A stretch of 64,000 nucleotides of DNA from Parus major (Eukaryota; Chordata; Aves; Passeriformes; Paridae): the NCBI RefSeq assembly GCF_001522545.3, contig NC_031773.1, positions 24,649,035 through 24,713,034 on the forward strand, written 5' to 3'. How positions within the stretch are numbered: the stretch's first letter is position 1; every line of letters starts with the position of its first letter. The notes under the pieces were generated by a model. It did not search any database. It was not told where the DNA came from and saw only the letters and a program-made list of their open reading frames with translations. This document shows, piece by piece, positions 1-11,530 of this stretch. Made by a program: the position numbers and the translations under genes.

Positions 1-16
1 TTTTTTTTTTTTTTTT
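1..16. repeat. Poly(T) tract at window edge, with a polyadenylation signal on the minus strand
   Basis: The window opens with 16 T. Read on the minus strand, an AATAAA hexamer (59-64) is followed 42 nt later by this A run, which may extend outside the window. That spacing is what a reverse-transcribed mRNA 3' end leaves behind, so 17 to a few hundred could be a retrocopied 3' UTR inserted in minus orientation. No reading frame in the adjacent sequence was recognised and no target-site duplication can be tested because the outer flank is missing. A chance A run is equally possible. Confidence 0.35.
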
Positions 17-660
17 ACAAGGACGACTACGGTCTAAAATGTGACTCGGCTGGTGCGTTTTATTTGTTCCTGTTTACGGTTCAAGATTTCATCTGTACAA
101 TTGTATTTCTCGCTTGAAAAAACCACTTTGAAACCATTTTCCTTTAATTAATTTAATGTAATTTCTCTCTGCTGCTGGCAGCATTAGGTGTCTATAAGAT
201 TGCTATTTTCTATCAGGATTGTTTAGGAAGCAAACAAGAACACAGACTGCTCTTCGAACTAGGTGCACTCCCTTTCCTCCCTGCGTACTGCTCCAAGACA
301 CTTGGGAAGGAGCAGAAAATGCTGGTTTTAACCGAAGTCAAGTCGAGGAGGATCTGTATTGCAACATCAAAGAAAAGGAGACGTTACAAAATTGGTGGAG
401 TTACACCACCATCTGTCGTTAAGCTTCGGGACTACAAAAGTTCAGACGTATAATAAATCTTAATGAGAGATGGCAACTTTGTTTTTTTCTCTTTCACCTC
501 GAACTCCTGCCGCCTTGGCAGAGTGGGTTTCCCGGCGGTGGATTGTCCCGAGTGACGGGAAGCAGATTGCCGATGCCCTTCACAGACATGTCTGTTCACT
601 GCGGCCTGCCAGGCCAAAGGGTTTCTTCTGGCACCTGGTGTCCCCACGCACTTGCTCATC
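17..660. other. CpG-enriched patch, possible promoter flank or transcribed exon
   Basis: I count roughly two dozen CpG dinucleotides here, densest in 500-660, against almost none in the next several kb. Composition is mixed: the part up to 470 is not GC-rich, while 480-660 is moderately GC-rich. This pattern suggests a weak CpG island edge or an exon of a gene or lncRNA off the left side. The short open frames in this stretch overlap one another on both strands and resemble no known protein. Confidence 0.4.
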
Positions 661-733
661 AAAACACAAAGGCACCAACACTTCACAGTACTTTTTGGCC
701 TCAGGAGGTTGCATTCATAAAAAAATAAGTCTA

Positions 734-787
734 ATTATTATTATTATTACTATTATTATTAATAATAATAATAGTAATAGTAATAAT
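734..787. repeat. (ATT)n/(AAT)n self-complementary microsatellite
   Basis: A run of ATT triplets (734-760) switches at about 760 to a run of AAT triplets (761-787). Each half carries isolated T-to-C or A-to-G interruptions at comparable places. The two halves are nearly reverse complements, so the tract can fold into a long hairpin or cruciform with almost no loop. Confidence 0.85.
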
Positions 788-859
788 GATAAACAACCAG
801 CAAAACTAAACCACCCTCCCACACTCAAAGTCCCCACCAAAATAGATAAATAAATACAT

Positions 860-2260
860 AGCTATAAAAACAACCGGGGGAAAAAAGCCAAACAAACAGA
901 TCTTTCATGTTACAGTTACAGGATTCAGTTTAGCCTATTTTGTGTACCTGTTCTATAGTGCTGCATTCTGAAAAGGAACATATAGAAAACAGACCTTGGA
1001 ATATTATCTGTGAAGAAGCTGTGATGGTCTAATACAATCTCTGTTTACCCTTAAAACTTTTACTGCTATAAAAAAAATATCCTTAAGCATGGAATGATTT
1101 TATATTCCCCAATGTAAACATGGCACCTCCTATGTCCTTCTGAGATCACCCCATGAGACTTAAGCCCTTTCTAAATCCTTCAGTCAAATGGCTTGCAAAT
1201 ACCCATTTACTATAGTTACTGAAGAATCATAAAAAGAAGGACTGTTTTCTTTGGGATTTTCTGAATATTGGTGTTCTCAGAGGCCAATTGGTGCTCATGC
1301 AAGCAGGGATCTTCACTGAACTCTACCACAAAAATCATCAAATTTATCATTATTTTAATGATATAATGGTTTCTATTTTTGGACAGGTGTGGTTTAGTCA
1401 GTATTGATCCAAATGTTTTGCTGGATGGAATGCTTACCATTAAAGGTTAACTTTCAGGTGGTTTCTGTTTCAGTGTGTAAAAACACAGAACTTTGACTGT
1501 TGTCAGGCTGGCATTTCACAAGTACTCAAACCTTACATTGTAATTAGCACTGGGCCTCTCCTAATATAAATCCTGTTTCTAATCTTTTTCCTAAGCCTAG
1601 AGAAATTCCATTTCCTATATCCTACCAGTAGTTGTCGACACTAAGAAGGAAATTCTCACTTTTAGTTTGTGGATGCGTCAAAAGAGAGAAACTCATTTCC
1701 TCTGAAGCCCTGTATCTACTTTCCAGGCTATCTCATAAAATGCAGAATTATGCTGTAGACAGTAAACAGTTTCATCATTCCTTTGTCTATTGTGATCATT
1801 TCATATATTCTCCATAGTCAACTAAGCTCTTTGCATCAACACTAAAAGCTAATGTTTGTGAATTGGTGAAACAGGTGTCTAACATTCATCTGACAGAAAT
1901 AAATTTTGTGACATTTTCTCAGCTTTGAGAAATAACTAGGCCATTACCACCAATTACTGATTTAGGAACACTTGGTAAAAGACTTGTGGCCAAGAATTTG
2001 CTGACAATTTCAGTGTTTGCACTGCCTACAGTTTTATATAACTTTAACAAAAAATAATTTCATTCTTAAGTTATTGAATAGACATTATAACAGCAGACAA
2101 AATTTAAAAAGATCAAATAATCAAAAGCTGCTGGGGAAAAGAAAAATAAAGTATGGCTCTCAAAGTTGTCTTGCTTGAGTTAGAACAGATGGTACCCTGA
2201 GAAGCACTGACCAAAAGGAGGGACACTGACACTGTGTCAGTTCCATTTCTTTGAAAGAGT
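860..2260. other. No gene recognised
   Basis: A+T-rich intergenic DNA with few CpGs. The only oddity is a short A/C-rich stretch at about 860-898. No ORF here looks like a protein and no repeat family was recognised. Confidence 0.6.
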
Positions 2261-2375
2261 AACAAAAAAAAAAACAAAAACAAACAAAAAAACCCCAACC
2301 AAACAAAATCCAAAACAAAAACCCAAAAAAAACCCAAAAAAAATCCAAAAAAACCAAAACCAAAACACAACAAAA
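2261..2375. repeat. A/C-only low-complexity block
   Basis: About 115 bases consist almost wholly of A and C, with scattered single T and no G until the end. Runs of A are separated by CC, CCC or CCCC. On the minus strand it reads as T/G-rich and produces spurious hydrophobic ORFs rich in Phe, Gly, Leu and Trp. It could be a decayed poly(A) tail or a slippage-grown simple repeat. It shares a closely similar core (A-run, CCCCAACCAA, then CAAA units) with the block at 60642. Confidence 0.8.
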
Positions 2376-3383
2376 TTTTGTGCAAGTCTTGAAACTCAGC
2401 TTCTGTATTAGAAAATATATCAAAATTTTTGACATTATATTTGATGTCTGTATATAAGGATGACCTATACATCTTTCTGGATTCTCTTCCTGTTTTGTGC
2501 CAAACAGGCCATGAGGACTGTTTGGGTCCTGGTCCCCCAACTATTAGTTTTATATGTGGAAGTCTTACTTAGCCAAAACTGAGGAAAGTTTTAAGACTGC
2601 TAAACCTTTTGGTGAATTTCCAAAGTATAACCCAGGGAGTAGTACCATAAACATACATAAACAAGTAGCTGTGTCAGTCTCATGAACAGCTCATAACTTC
2701 TGAAAAGTTTGGTGTGTGACCTGTAAGGTGGTACTAAAATATAGGCATGTAAATCTAAGATTGTAACCTTTCAAATCCTAACCAATCCTCTAAAACTGAG
2801 CATCCTCTGTGCAGCTGAGGATTAAATCGCAATTAGATAAAATGCCCAGTCAGTCCTTAAAGCAGCCACTGACCCAAGGCTCCTATTTCCTGGGTGAACA
2901 TCCCACCTGCCGCGCTGCACACCCACTCTTCTCCTGATGCTCCCACTGGTCTTTGACTCCTGGTATGCAAAGGGACACTACAGCCCTACTTCAAACCAAC
3001 AAAAACCAAGTGCTTAAGTCATGGTCCTGAAAGGTGACTAATGGCTTTGGTCCAAGGAGGATTGTCATTGTTGGACACGAGATGAGTCACATGGACACAG
3101 CTTGAGGTGTGGTGAAGGAAGAAGAGAGCTTTATTTTTTCTCTCAGAATTTTTAAGTTTCTGACCATGGCCAGGGATTGGATGGTCAGGATAACACCTTC
3201 CCAACTGCACTGGCCGTGAGAGATGTCTATCAAAAGACGTGTAACAGAAAGAATGTACACATATCTATGTTTACAGTTACTGTCCTGGGAAAGTCTTTAG
3301 AAACTATGCCAACAAGATGAAAAAACTGAGTTTTCAGGGCAACAGAAGGTCTAGAAGTCAAGTAGAATAGCATCATAATTTAG

Positions 3384-3407
3384 CTATATATATACATATA
3401 TATACAT
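3384..3407. repeat. (TA)n-type microsatellite with ACATA interruptions
   Basis: Alternating TA is interrupted twice by TACATA, about 24 bp in all. It is a simple repeat with no function evident. Confidence 0.75.
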
Positions 3408-5235
3408 AAAGACTTTGCAACAATTCCCCTTTGTTGTCAGTTTCAAAGCATTGGTGAGAACACCTGTGGCTTTTCTGAAATAGACCATATAAAAACTTAT
3501 CTCCAAAGGAGGATTCAGGGCTCTGAACAGCAAAATGCAACCTTGAGAAGGGCAACACTTAAAGCAGTGCTGTCTCTTAAGCCTTTTCTGCAATTGCATT
3601 CAGCAACTCAGAGCAGTGAACACTACATTTCATTCCAAAGTTCCCAACTTCCTCAGCCTGATGCAGAGGCAGCCCAAATGCTGTTTTCAAGATTATAGAA
3701 TGTATGGGATTGCATGTAGGGGCCAGATAAGCCAAAAAGCAAGTATAACTACAAAAATATAGTCCTGACTGTAAAACAATGAGTCTCCACAAGTACCACC
3801 CAGGTCTGAAGTCCAGATTTAATCTTGTGCTCATTTATTTGCATTTTTCTCCTTCATGATTTCCTCAGAGCAAAACAAGACACAGAGCATTGCAGAAATT
3901 TTTCATTAAAGCTGACAGAAATATTCCTGAAAGAAGAATTTTTGCCTTTTATTTGCTCTTTTGCTTCTACTCTTCCAGGTATAGTACTTTCTCACTGCTG
4001 AGGAGGAGGTTGTGCAGAAGTGCCTCTGCCACAAGCTATGTATCTTCTGGTGGGAAAGCATCACCTACAGATGAACTGCTCCAGCCTCAGTCAGAACAAA
4101 CAAGCTGTATGGGTTGGTAGAGGAGTAGAGGAATAGATGAGTGGGCTTCTTGTGGTAAAGCAGCACATAAAATAATAAATTTGATAAACACTCTGATAAA
4201 CTTGCCCCATTACATCTTCGCAGGGCACACATGAGTTGCCCAGGGTCTACAGTTTAATCTCCCAGGGCATAAAATCATCTGCTAGAACCTGAATTTTGTG
4301 GAAGGAACAGGCAGGGCTCTACTTCACAAAAGAAAAGAGGATTGATTCTGTTCTCTTCAACCCTAGATGTAGTTCTCAACAGTGATGTTAGTTTATGACT
4401 TTGTAATACCGAAAAAAAATCGTAGTTATTTTCTAGCTCTTTTCTTTTAAGCCAAAATTACTTACATTTAGGGAAACACACGAGTAACCAAACAACAGTT
4501 ACAGCTGTGCCCAGACAATTCTTTTCTTTGGCAACACAGACACATGAACTGCATTAAAGATGCAAAATTCAGTTTAGTTTCATGACATTTACACATCTGC
4601 AGCAACACTCTGAGAATTCTAGAAATTTTGTCAACATTTAGGATTAAGGGACAGAGCTGTCTTTTTAAAAACCATTTCTATGTTATACATACAAGTTAGC
4701 ATGTATTAAGTAGTCATCTTTCCACCCACAAGCACTTTTATATAATTCATGGGTTGGGTAAGTAAATTGAAAGCAGACTGTGGATGTTAGCAACATGGTT
4801 AGATACAGGAGTTTTACACTAGTCAAACACTGGATAAACAAGCCCCTTTTTTAAGTCTATTCAAGAGGACCTCAGGGATACAGCCTCAGGACACATATTC
4901 TGAAGGCAATAGAGATACTGCCTTGTAAATGTGAATTACAGTTACGTGATTCAGGAGCAAAGTAACTTTATTTTCCAAATTTGTATAAGCCTATAATCAA
5001 ATCAATACTGCTTGTTTCCTTAACCTTCCACTTTTCACTTTCCTTCACCAGAAAAAACCTGCTTTTTATTGCTACAGCTCCCCAACCAGCACAGCTAGGA
5101 AAAGAATCAGAGAAACTTAGGATAAGGTACCCTCTACACAAGTGGATATCATAGTGCTGCACTTTAGATTGTCAGTTATTTTACTCATTGTGTAAGAAAC
5201 AAAGCAGCAGGCAAAGATAAGTCGTTCAGAAAAAC

Positions 5236-5259
5236 GTTCTAAAAAGTACTTTTTAGAAC
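5236..5259. repeat. Perfect 24-bp palindrome
   Basis: The segment is exactly its own reverse complement: GTTCTAAAAAGT followed immediately by ACTTTTTAGAAC, with no spacer. It is longer than expected by chance in a 64-kb window. No flanking structure identifies it as a transposon end. Confidence 0.9.
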
Positions 5260-7689
5260 AAATTATTTGCATGAAGTACTAGAAGTTTAACCATTTCATA
5301 CCTAGTTGTTAGAAAAAGAAAAATGGGATTTTAGAAGACACTTTTTATTTGCACAGTCTAATTTTTTGGTGGTAGGAAAAGATTTTTTCTTTTCTTTTCA
5401 TGTTAACAAACTTCAGCCACTCTCAAATCCTTCTAGTAATTCACTGTTACTGACTGCAGTTGAATGATGGACTCCTAGGAGAGTAACACTCACAGGAGTG
5501 CTAGCTTCTGTGGTCCACATTCCTGCACGAGGCTCCAGCTGAAGCTCAGTCTAGTATTTGGAAAGTTTGTTGAGGCAGCTGCTTGAACCATATGCACCTT
5601 CCTACCTCAATCCAACCATTCAGTAATTCTGTGTGCCTTTGCCAGAGTGCCTTGTCCCAGAAATCTGGCTGTGAGCATCTTAGCCATAGGAGAGAGGTCA
5701 ACATATTCTCATCAAAGGAACAATTCTTCCATCCATGGCTGTCCTTTATTTGTCAGACTTTGAAAAGTCACCAGTTTAGGAAGGAAGTCAGCACCTATTA
5801 AAGAAACCAGATTATCAAAGGGTACAACTGAATGTTGAATATTTGGTCTTGAAAAGAGCTTAAATGAATGCTGACTTCTTAAAAATCTCTTCCAGCTACA
5901 TATATAAAATACTGGCATTCTTTTTTATTGAAAATCTACCATTACAGCACCATGCTGCACATGGATGCCCAGAAAACCTTTATTTTGGACCTACTCCAAA
6001 TCCATGTGGAACAAAGGAAAAGCAGTAAGTGCCCATTTGAAGAATTACCTGTGCAGCAGATATGTCTGCATACTTCTTACAGTAATTTATTGAATTTAAT
6101 ATAACAGGTGAACTGGTGCTACTTGCTGTAATAAAGGTTTAAGAGGGATTATTCTAGGAGATAACTGCTAGTTTATTCATGGATTTTAATGGGAGCTGGT
6201 CTGGGCCTGAAACAAGTATTACCTGAAAGCTTACCCAATGCAAGCATTACTTAAAATCTACAGAAAGATTGCTGTTTTCTCTGTGACTATGACAAGCTAA
6301 TTACAAAGCATATGGAGATAAAGAACTAAAACACAAAATTACTCAATAAACAGTAACGATAAATTAGTAATGTATAATTCTCATATTCTTTATACTGATA
6401 TAAATTAAATACATGTTATACTAGCCTGTGTATCACAGATTATTTAAAATGTGCAACTTTGATATAGAAATGGGAAAATAGTTTGGCATTTCAAAAACTA
6501 TACAAATAGAACTTATTTTTTCAAAATTAAGCTTTAACTTCTTTTTGGGCAGGCATGTTTGAAAGAACTTCAAATACTGTGGAGAAGCTTTAAAATATAT
6601 CAAAGCAACCTGAACACCTTCTTCACTCTCATTAGCTAATAACTCCCTCTACCCACACTGATACCAATGCATATGTAAGCAATGATCCTATGACATTTCA
6701 GTACTGAATTAACCCTCAAACCAGAACAGAAACACTCATCCTGAATAATATTCAGGTACTAATAGCAAAATAAAAGACCAAATTCTGTACCGTTATATCT
6801 GTGTCGGGAATCTAACTGCTGAACAAGTGAAATTGATATTGTTCATTTATTAAATGACTTTGTCTCATCCAAAAAGCTGATGGGAATGTATACATGATTG
6901 GATTTCTAAAATTAATGCTGTAACCTACTTAGAAAAAATGCAGAGCAGGTAAGCAGAAGTAAGAACATAATCAAACAACAGAATTGTAGGCACTTCCTTT
7001 AGCAATTTATTTTTTGAATGACATGGTGTCTTCAGGTTTCTGAAATTGTCAGATGAGACAGGAGATTCATGTTGATACTTTGAATTCCTGTAATGTCTTT
7101 GAATTAAGTGTAGGGAATGAGACTAACTTTCAAAATTGAAGACTAAGTTTGGCTAATATGTACTATAACCACAAAGCAGAAGAATGACATCTTTATTTAG
7201 ATGTTGTGATCAGTTTCAAACAAACACTAAAACATGAATGTCCTAATGAAGCAACAGGGGTTGTCCACTGCAGAATATCGAACCATACCGTTTGGCAGTA
7301 CTTAAAGGACCTAAGTGTAGCAAGGGAGGGAGAATGATTGTTTTAAAACTATGAAGATCTACATAAGCATAACAAAATAGCATTCACCACTGCCCTTTCC
7401 AACAAATGCAATAGAATTTTAATGGGAGGCTATTCTTACCAGCAATAATTTTTTAACTTAGAGAGTTGTATCCATTGTAAGATAGAATTAGGGGACAGAG
7501 TCTTATATGGAAAATGTGATCACAAAATTAAAAAGATAAAGCAGAATGATTTGATCAAAGCACATGATGAATAAACAGTTTCAATTTTAGAGCAATAGAA
7601 GAGAACAATAAACAGCAGCTACAAAACCTAGAGATTTTTAAATAAATAGACATAGATATATATTCAAGAGACTTAAAAGAGTTGGATGA

Positions 7690-7900
7690 GGTTTTTGCTT
7701 TAACATGAATATAGATTTCCAATAAATCTAGGAAAACAAATGAAGTTCTAAAAGAATGGAAGAATGCAAAATCTCTGTGTTTCTAAGTGGTAAACAGGAC
7801 AGCATGGACAGGCCTGTCAATCTGATATCAGTGCCAAACAATGAATGAAATACAGGCTAAAGTGATACACGGGGGAAGAGGAATGCAAACTGTGCATTTG
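7690..7900 (+). mobile_element. Decayed CR1/L3-like LINE ORF2 fragment
   Basis: Around 7808-7845 the plus strand translates to RPVNLISVPNN, which resembles the conserved 'YRPVSLTSVPGK' block of CR1/L3-clade reverse transcriptases. It is preceded by sequence reading roughly as an EVLKEWK-like stretch, similar to the upstream 'VP-DW' region. Frames are broken by stops and indels, so this is an ancient dead copy. Boundaries are approximate. The alternative is chance similarity. Confidence 0.4.
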
Positions 7901-9296
7901 CTGGGAGGGAATGGGCATGAGACAAAAAAACTGTGTTGGAAAAGACCCAGCACTTTTAAAAACCCCACAAGAATCAGGACAGATAATCAACCAAACAAAA
8001 TTCTTGCTCAGGCATCAGTGCTAGGCTGTGATCAGAAGGAATGCATGTCTGCAGCTGTAGAGAGATGGCTAAAATATGGAAAAGGCTGTTTTAAGACTAA
8101 CAAGAAGTCAAACACATTTAAAAAATAACACAATATCCGCAATAATATTTATCACAATATCTGCAATATGTTTTGATAATAGTGGGGTCTTCTCTGTAGC
8201 AGACAACGTGTAAGAGATTCCAAGGGATGGATGACATGAGACAAATTCTGATTAAAGCACAGAGGAACAATTTTAGGCATAAGATTGTTCTGGACAGTGA
8301 GAATATTCTGGGATTATTTCTTACACACTATCATAAGTTCCCCATCATAATGGGTTTTTAAAGAATGTATGGATATTTTCCTGAGAATATACTAATATAA
8401 AATAAAAATTCATTCAGAAAAAATGCATAGCCTACGTGGTGCAGGTGTTAAGGCTCCATGATCACAAAAGCCAGGTCTGGCTTTCCAGTCTATGAGCAGT
8501 GCTGAGTTAAAATTGTCATCACCAGGTACTTAGATGCCCCAAAAAAATAAATGGTACCATATATAATATTTCTTATGGCTGCTCTTTCAGGCAATTTAAA
8601 AATTCAGGAACACTGCTGTATTTTATTTCATGAAGGAATATATATGCATAAACAGAAAAAAAAAATTCTAAAAGAAATGTGTTGTTGTTATTATGAATAT
8701 TTAAGGTGTCTGTCAACAGCAATTAGCACTTGCAAGCTGAGGACTCTGTTGTAGCATGCACTGGGAAAAGGCTGTTTCAGTTAGTTTCCAATGAATCGTA
8801 CAACACAATTTGAAGACAACAGTAATCTGTAGCCAGAGAACAGATGTTGTCATAGCTGTTGAAGGTACACATCCTACTGCTTGGAAACACTTCTCCACTA
8901 ATTCATGTGGCATGCATCACTTTACTACAGCATGGAAAAATTCTGGGTTCAAAGCTTAGCTGGATTCTGTTTTGTAATTCTCAATCTTTTATTAATGTGC
9001 TAAAGTGAGTGGGAAAACACAAATACGAAATTACTGACAGCACATTTGCAAGTATTTAACGGTTTGTTTTGTTAAACAATAGTTTAAGATGTAAAATTTA
9101 CAAGGTTTGGTAGTCCGCAAAATATCTGTGTAGCAGTAGTAATGTTGGTTTTGTATTCGACTTCTCTGTAAAATTGCAGATGAGAGGAAAAGTTTGTTCA
9201 GAAAACTGAACAAAGGATCTAACCTCTCTGGTAAAATAAAGTGGTGTTCCTCACAAACTAAGATTACAGGTATTAAAGAAATTTACAATTATTTCA
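7901..9296. other. No gene recognised
   Basis: A+T-rich sequence. The first few hundred bases may continue the decayed LINE, but I cannot align them by eye. Nothing else was supported. Confidence 0.5.
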
Positions 9297-9297
9297 T

Positions 9298-9330
9298 CCT
9301 CCCACCCCCCCACCCCACCCCCCATTCCCC
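9298..9330 (-). repeat. C-rich tract; quadruplex-capable on the minus strand
   Basis: A run of cytosine blocks (3, 7, 4, 6 and 4 C, separated by single A or by ATT) lies in an A+T-rich setting. The minus strand therefore has at least four G-runs of three or more with one-base loops, which satisfies the usual G-quadruplex pattern. The plus strand could form an i-motif. Confidence 0.8.
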
Positions 9331-11315
9331 ATTATCTTATCAGTTTTGAGTGAAGACTTGAGGGCTGATTGCAAAAATCTTCATTTGAACTAGCCTGAGC
9401 AACTTCTGTGTTCATCATTTTCTTAACTGCTTTTCACTGTCTTGTCCAAGGAAGACTTTGCAAGGCATGGCTGCATGGGCTATGATGTAATGAGATCTTA
9501 TTAGTTAAACAAGACCAGACCTCAAGTTTAAGCAAAATAAATTCAGATAAAGTCTCTGCCCCTTGACCCAGCTATTTTGCAGTCTTTGAACTGTAAAGAA
9601 ACTTGGAATCTGGTCACAGATGCCAGTGTGAAAATTCCCCTGGCTGAAGGGAGATTGTCAAACACTGTAAAACCAGAGGAGCTGGTTCCCACTGCTTTCT
9701 GCCTTGTCCTGAAAAGCTTCTTAAGGGGAAAAAAAAGCTGAGAAATTCAAAGGGAAGATGAACTGTATCTTTATTGTGGTGATTTCTAGCCAGAATATGG
9801 TCCCATAGGAGCCAAAGCCAGCATCATAAATTACAATCATATAGAGCTAACAAACTTACTTTATATTGCAACTTCAGCTGAAGAGCAAAACAAGACAGGA
9901 CAGAGCAGACTACGAAAGAAGAAACTGTAACTAGATCTGGAAGACCATCTAGCATTTCCTCTGAGCACATTTTTGAAAAGGAGCAAATATGCCCTTCTAT
10001 GGAGCTTTTTGCAAAATCTGCAATGTTTGTCCCCATAAAACCTACAATAATAAATATATTTACATATCTATGCAATATACATATATAAAAATTCAAATAT
10101 ACATTATAACACAGATATCATAAATAAATCTGAATAATGTTGAAGAAAATTAGGATTAAAAAATAGAAATAAAGCATCACATATCATGTATACAATATTT
10201 TTAGTAAGAAGTACTATCCTTTTCTGCCTGCTGAAGGCTTTTTTCTCTTCTCATTACTTAATGTTTTATTTGAAACAAGTTGGAGGGATAATGAATCAGT
10301 GATATCTTGATATTATATACAGTGTCCTTACTTTAAAGGTGGGACAGGACCTTCCTACTCAGTATACCTGTAAAATCTGTAATTTTGTACAGCAGCTCAA
10401 ATAGCGTATTTGGCTAAATACTTTTCTTTTGACCAAATCTTACAGCTTAAGAAGTTTTTTAACAGAAATGTCAATTTTACATCTACTTTTCAATTAAAAC
10501 TCATCATATTATTAACTTCTTTGGTTAAGAGGTGAGAAAGGATGTTCTAAACGACAGCTGGGATTCAGGAGGACTAATCTTTTCTCTGACACTGTTGTTT
10601 TGCAACCTACTTTGCAGAAAAAAATAAGTTTGAGGAGATTTAATTGGAATTTTTAGAATTGCAAAGATAATTTAAAGCTATTTAACCCAGTCTTTGTATA
10701 TGTTCTCATAATACATGTATTATTACGTATCAGTGCTGGGTTAATGTAGAATAAAGGAAAAGCAATTCATCTTCACCTAGCAAGTTCTTGAACTGTGGCA
10801 TTCAATACCAGGATGATGTTGACTACCTTTACTTTGAAAGGTCTTTCTTATCAAGTTGTGCCTGAAATTTGCATCAATCTTATGGGAATGTTTTGAAAGA
10901 ATCTTCTTCCATGGACTGAACATTAGGGCCCAGGTGATTTGCCAAAGCTGGGCTATCAGTGCTCAGATTTGAAAACAAAACATTGACTGGGGAAGTGGTC
11001 ATTACCAACATCAGGTAATTAAATCCCTTGTAAACAGTACTGAGCTTACTTGGGCAAATATATTTAACGTAACTAAATACCTAAGAACTAGCATTTCAGC
11101 CTGTAATTAAGAGAGTTCTGGGAATCAGTACTTCTCAAAAAGAGTTGAGGATCAGAGTTCATAGTCATTTGGGTATAATTTCCCAAATTGTGACATGGTG
11201 CACAAAATGTCTAATATGAGCTTAACAAATAGGTATCAGAGGAATAATGAATGAAGATAGGTGTCGAAAGTTATTATGTTACTGTTGTATTTAGCACTGA
11301 TGAAATCATTACTGT
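9331..11315. other. No gene recognised
   Basis: A+T-rich intergenic DNA. It contains a perfect 16-bp AT-rich palindrome centred on ACATGT at 10708-10723. No coding or RNA gene was seen. Confidence 0.55.
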
Positions 11316-11530
11316 AATATTTTGTCCAGAGTTGGGGTCCATGGTTCAGGAATATTGTTGAAGAAGTTCAGAGAGGAGTCACAAGCCTGACTTGGGAACT
11401 GTTAATCATGATTCAGGGTAAAAGATTCAAAACGCTCAATCTGCTTAGTTTATCAGCTGAGAATACTAAAGATTGATTTGGACCTAACCTCTAAGCTGTT
11501 ACCATGGGGAATTATACAGATTTGATTGTG
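11316..11530 (+). mobile_element. Ancient CR1/L3-like LINE 3' region fragment
   Basis: The order of short blocks follows the 3' part of CR1/L3-type elements: a TGTCCAGAGTTGGGGTCC-like segment, GTTCAGAGAGGAG, then AATCTGCTTAGTTTATC, GAATACTAAAGATTGA, and a TACCATGGGGAA-like block. All are degraded, with no open frame. Plus-strand orientation is inferred from the block order. Ends are approximate. Confidence 0.5.

Larger units (their letters stand above)
2376..7689. other. Gene-poor A+T-rich stretch
   Basis: No coding gene or RNA gene was recognised. It holds a short TATA/TACATA repeat at 3384-3407 and a perfect palindrome at 5236-5259, listed separately. Open frames here are short, overlapping and without recognisable domains. 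Confidence 0.55.

Noticed and set aside
2113..2540. Hydrophobic minus-strand ORFs rich in Phe, Gly and Trp, resembling membrane proteins
   Set aside because: They are translations of the A/C-only low-complexity block.
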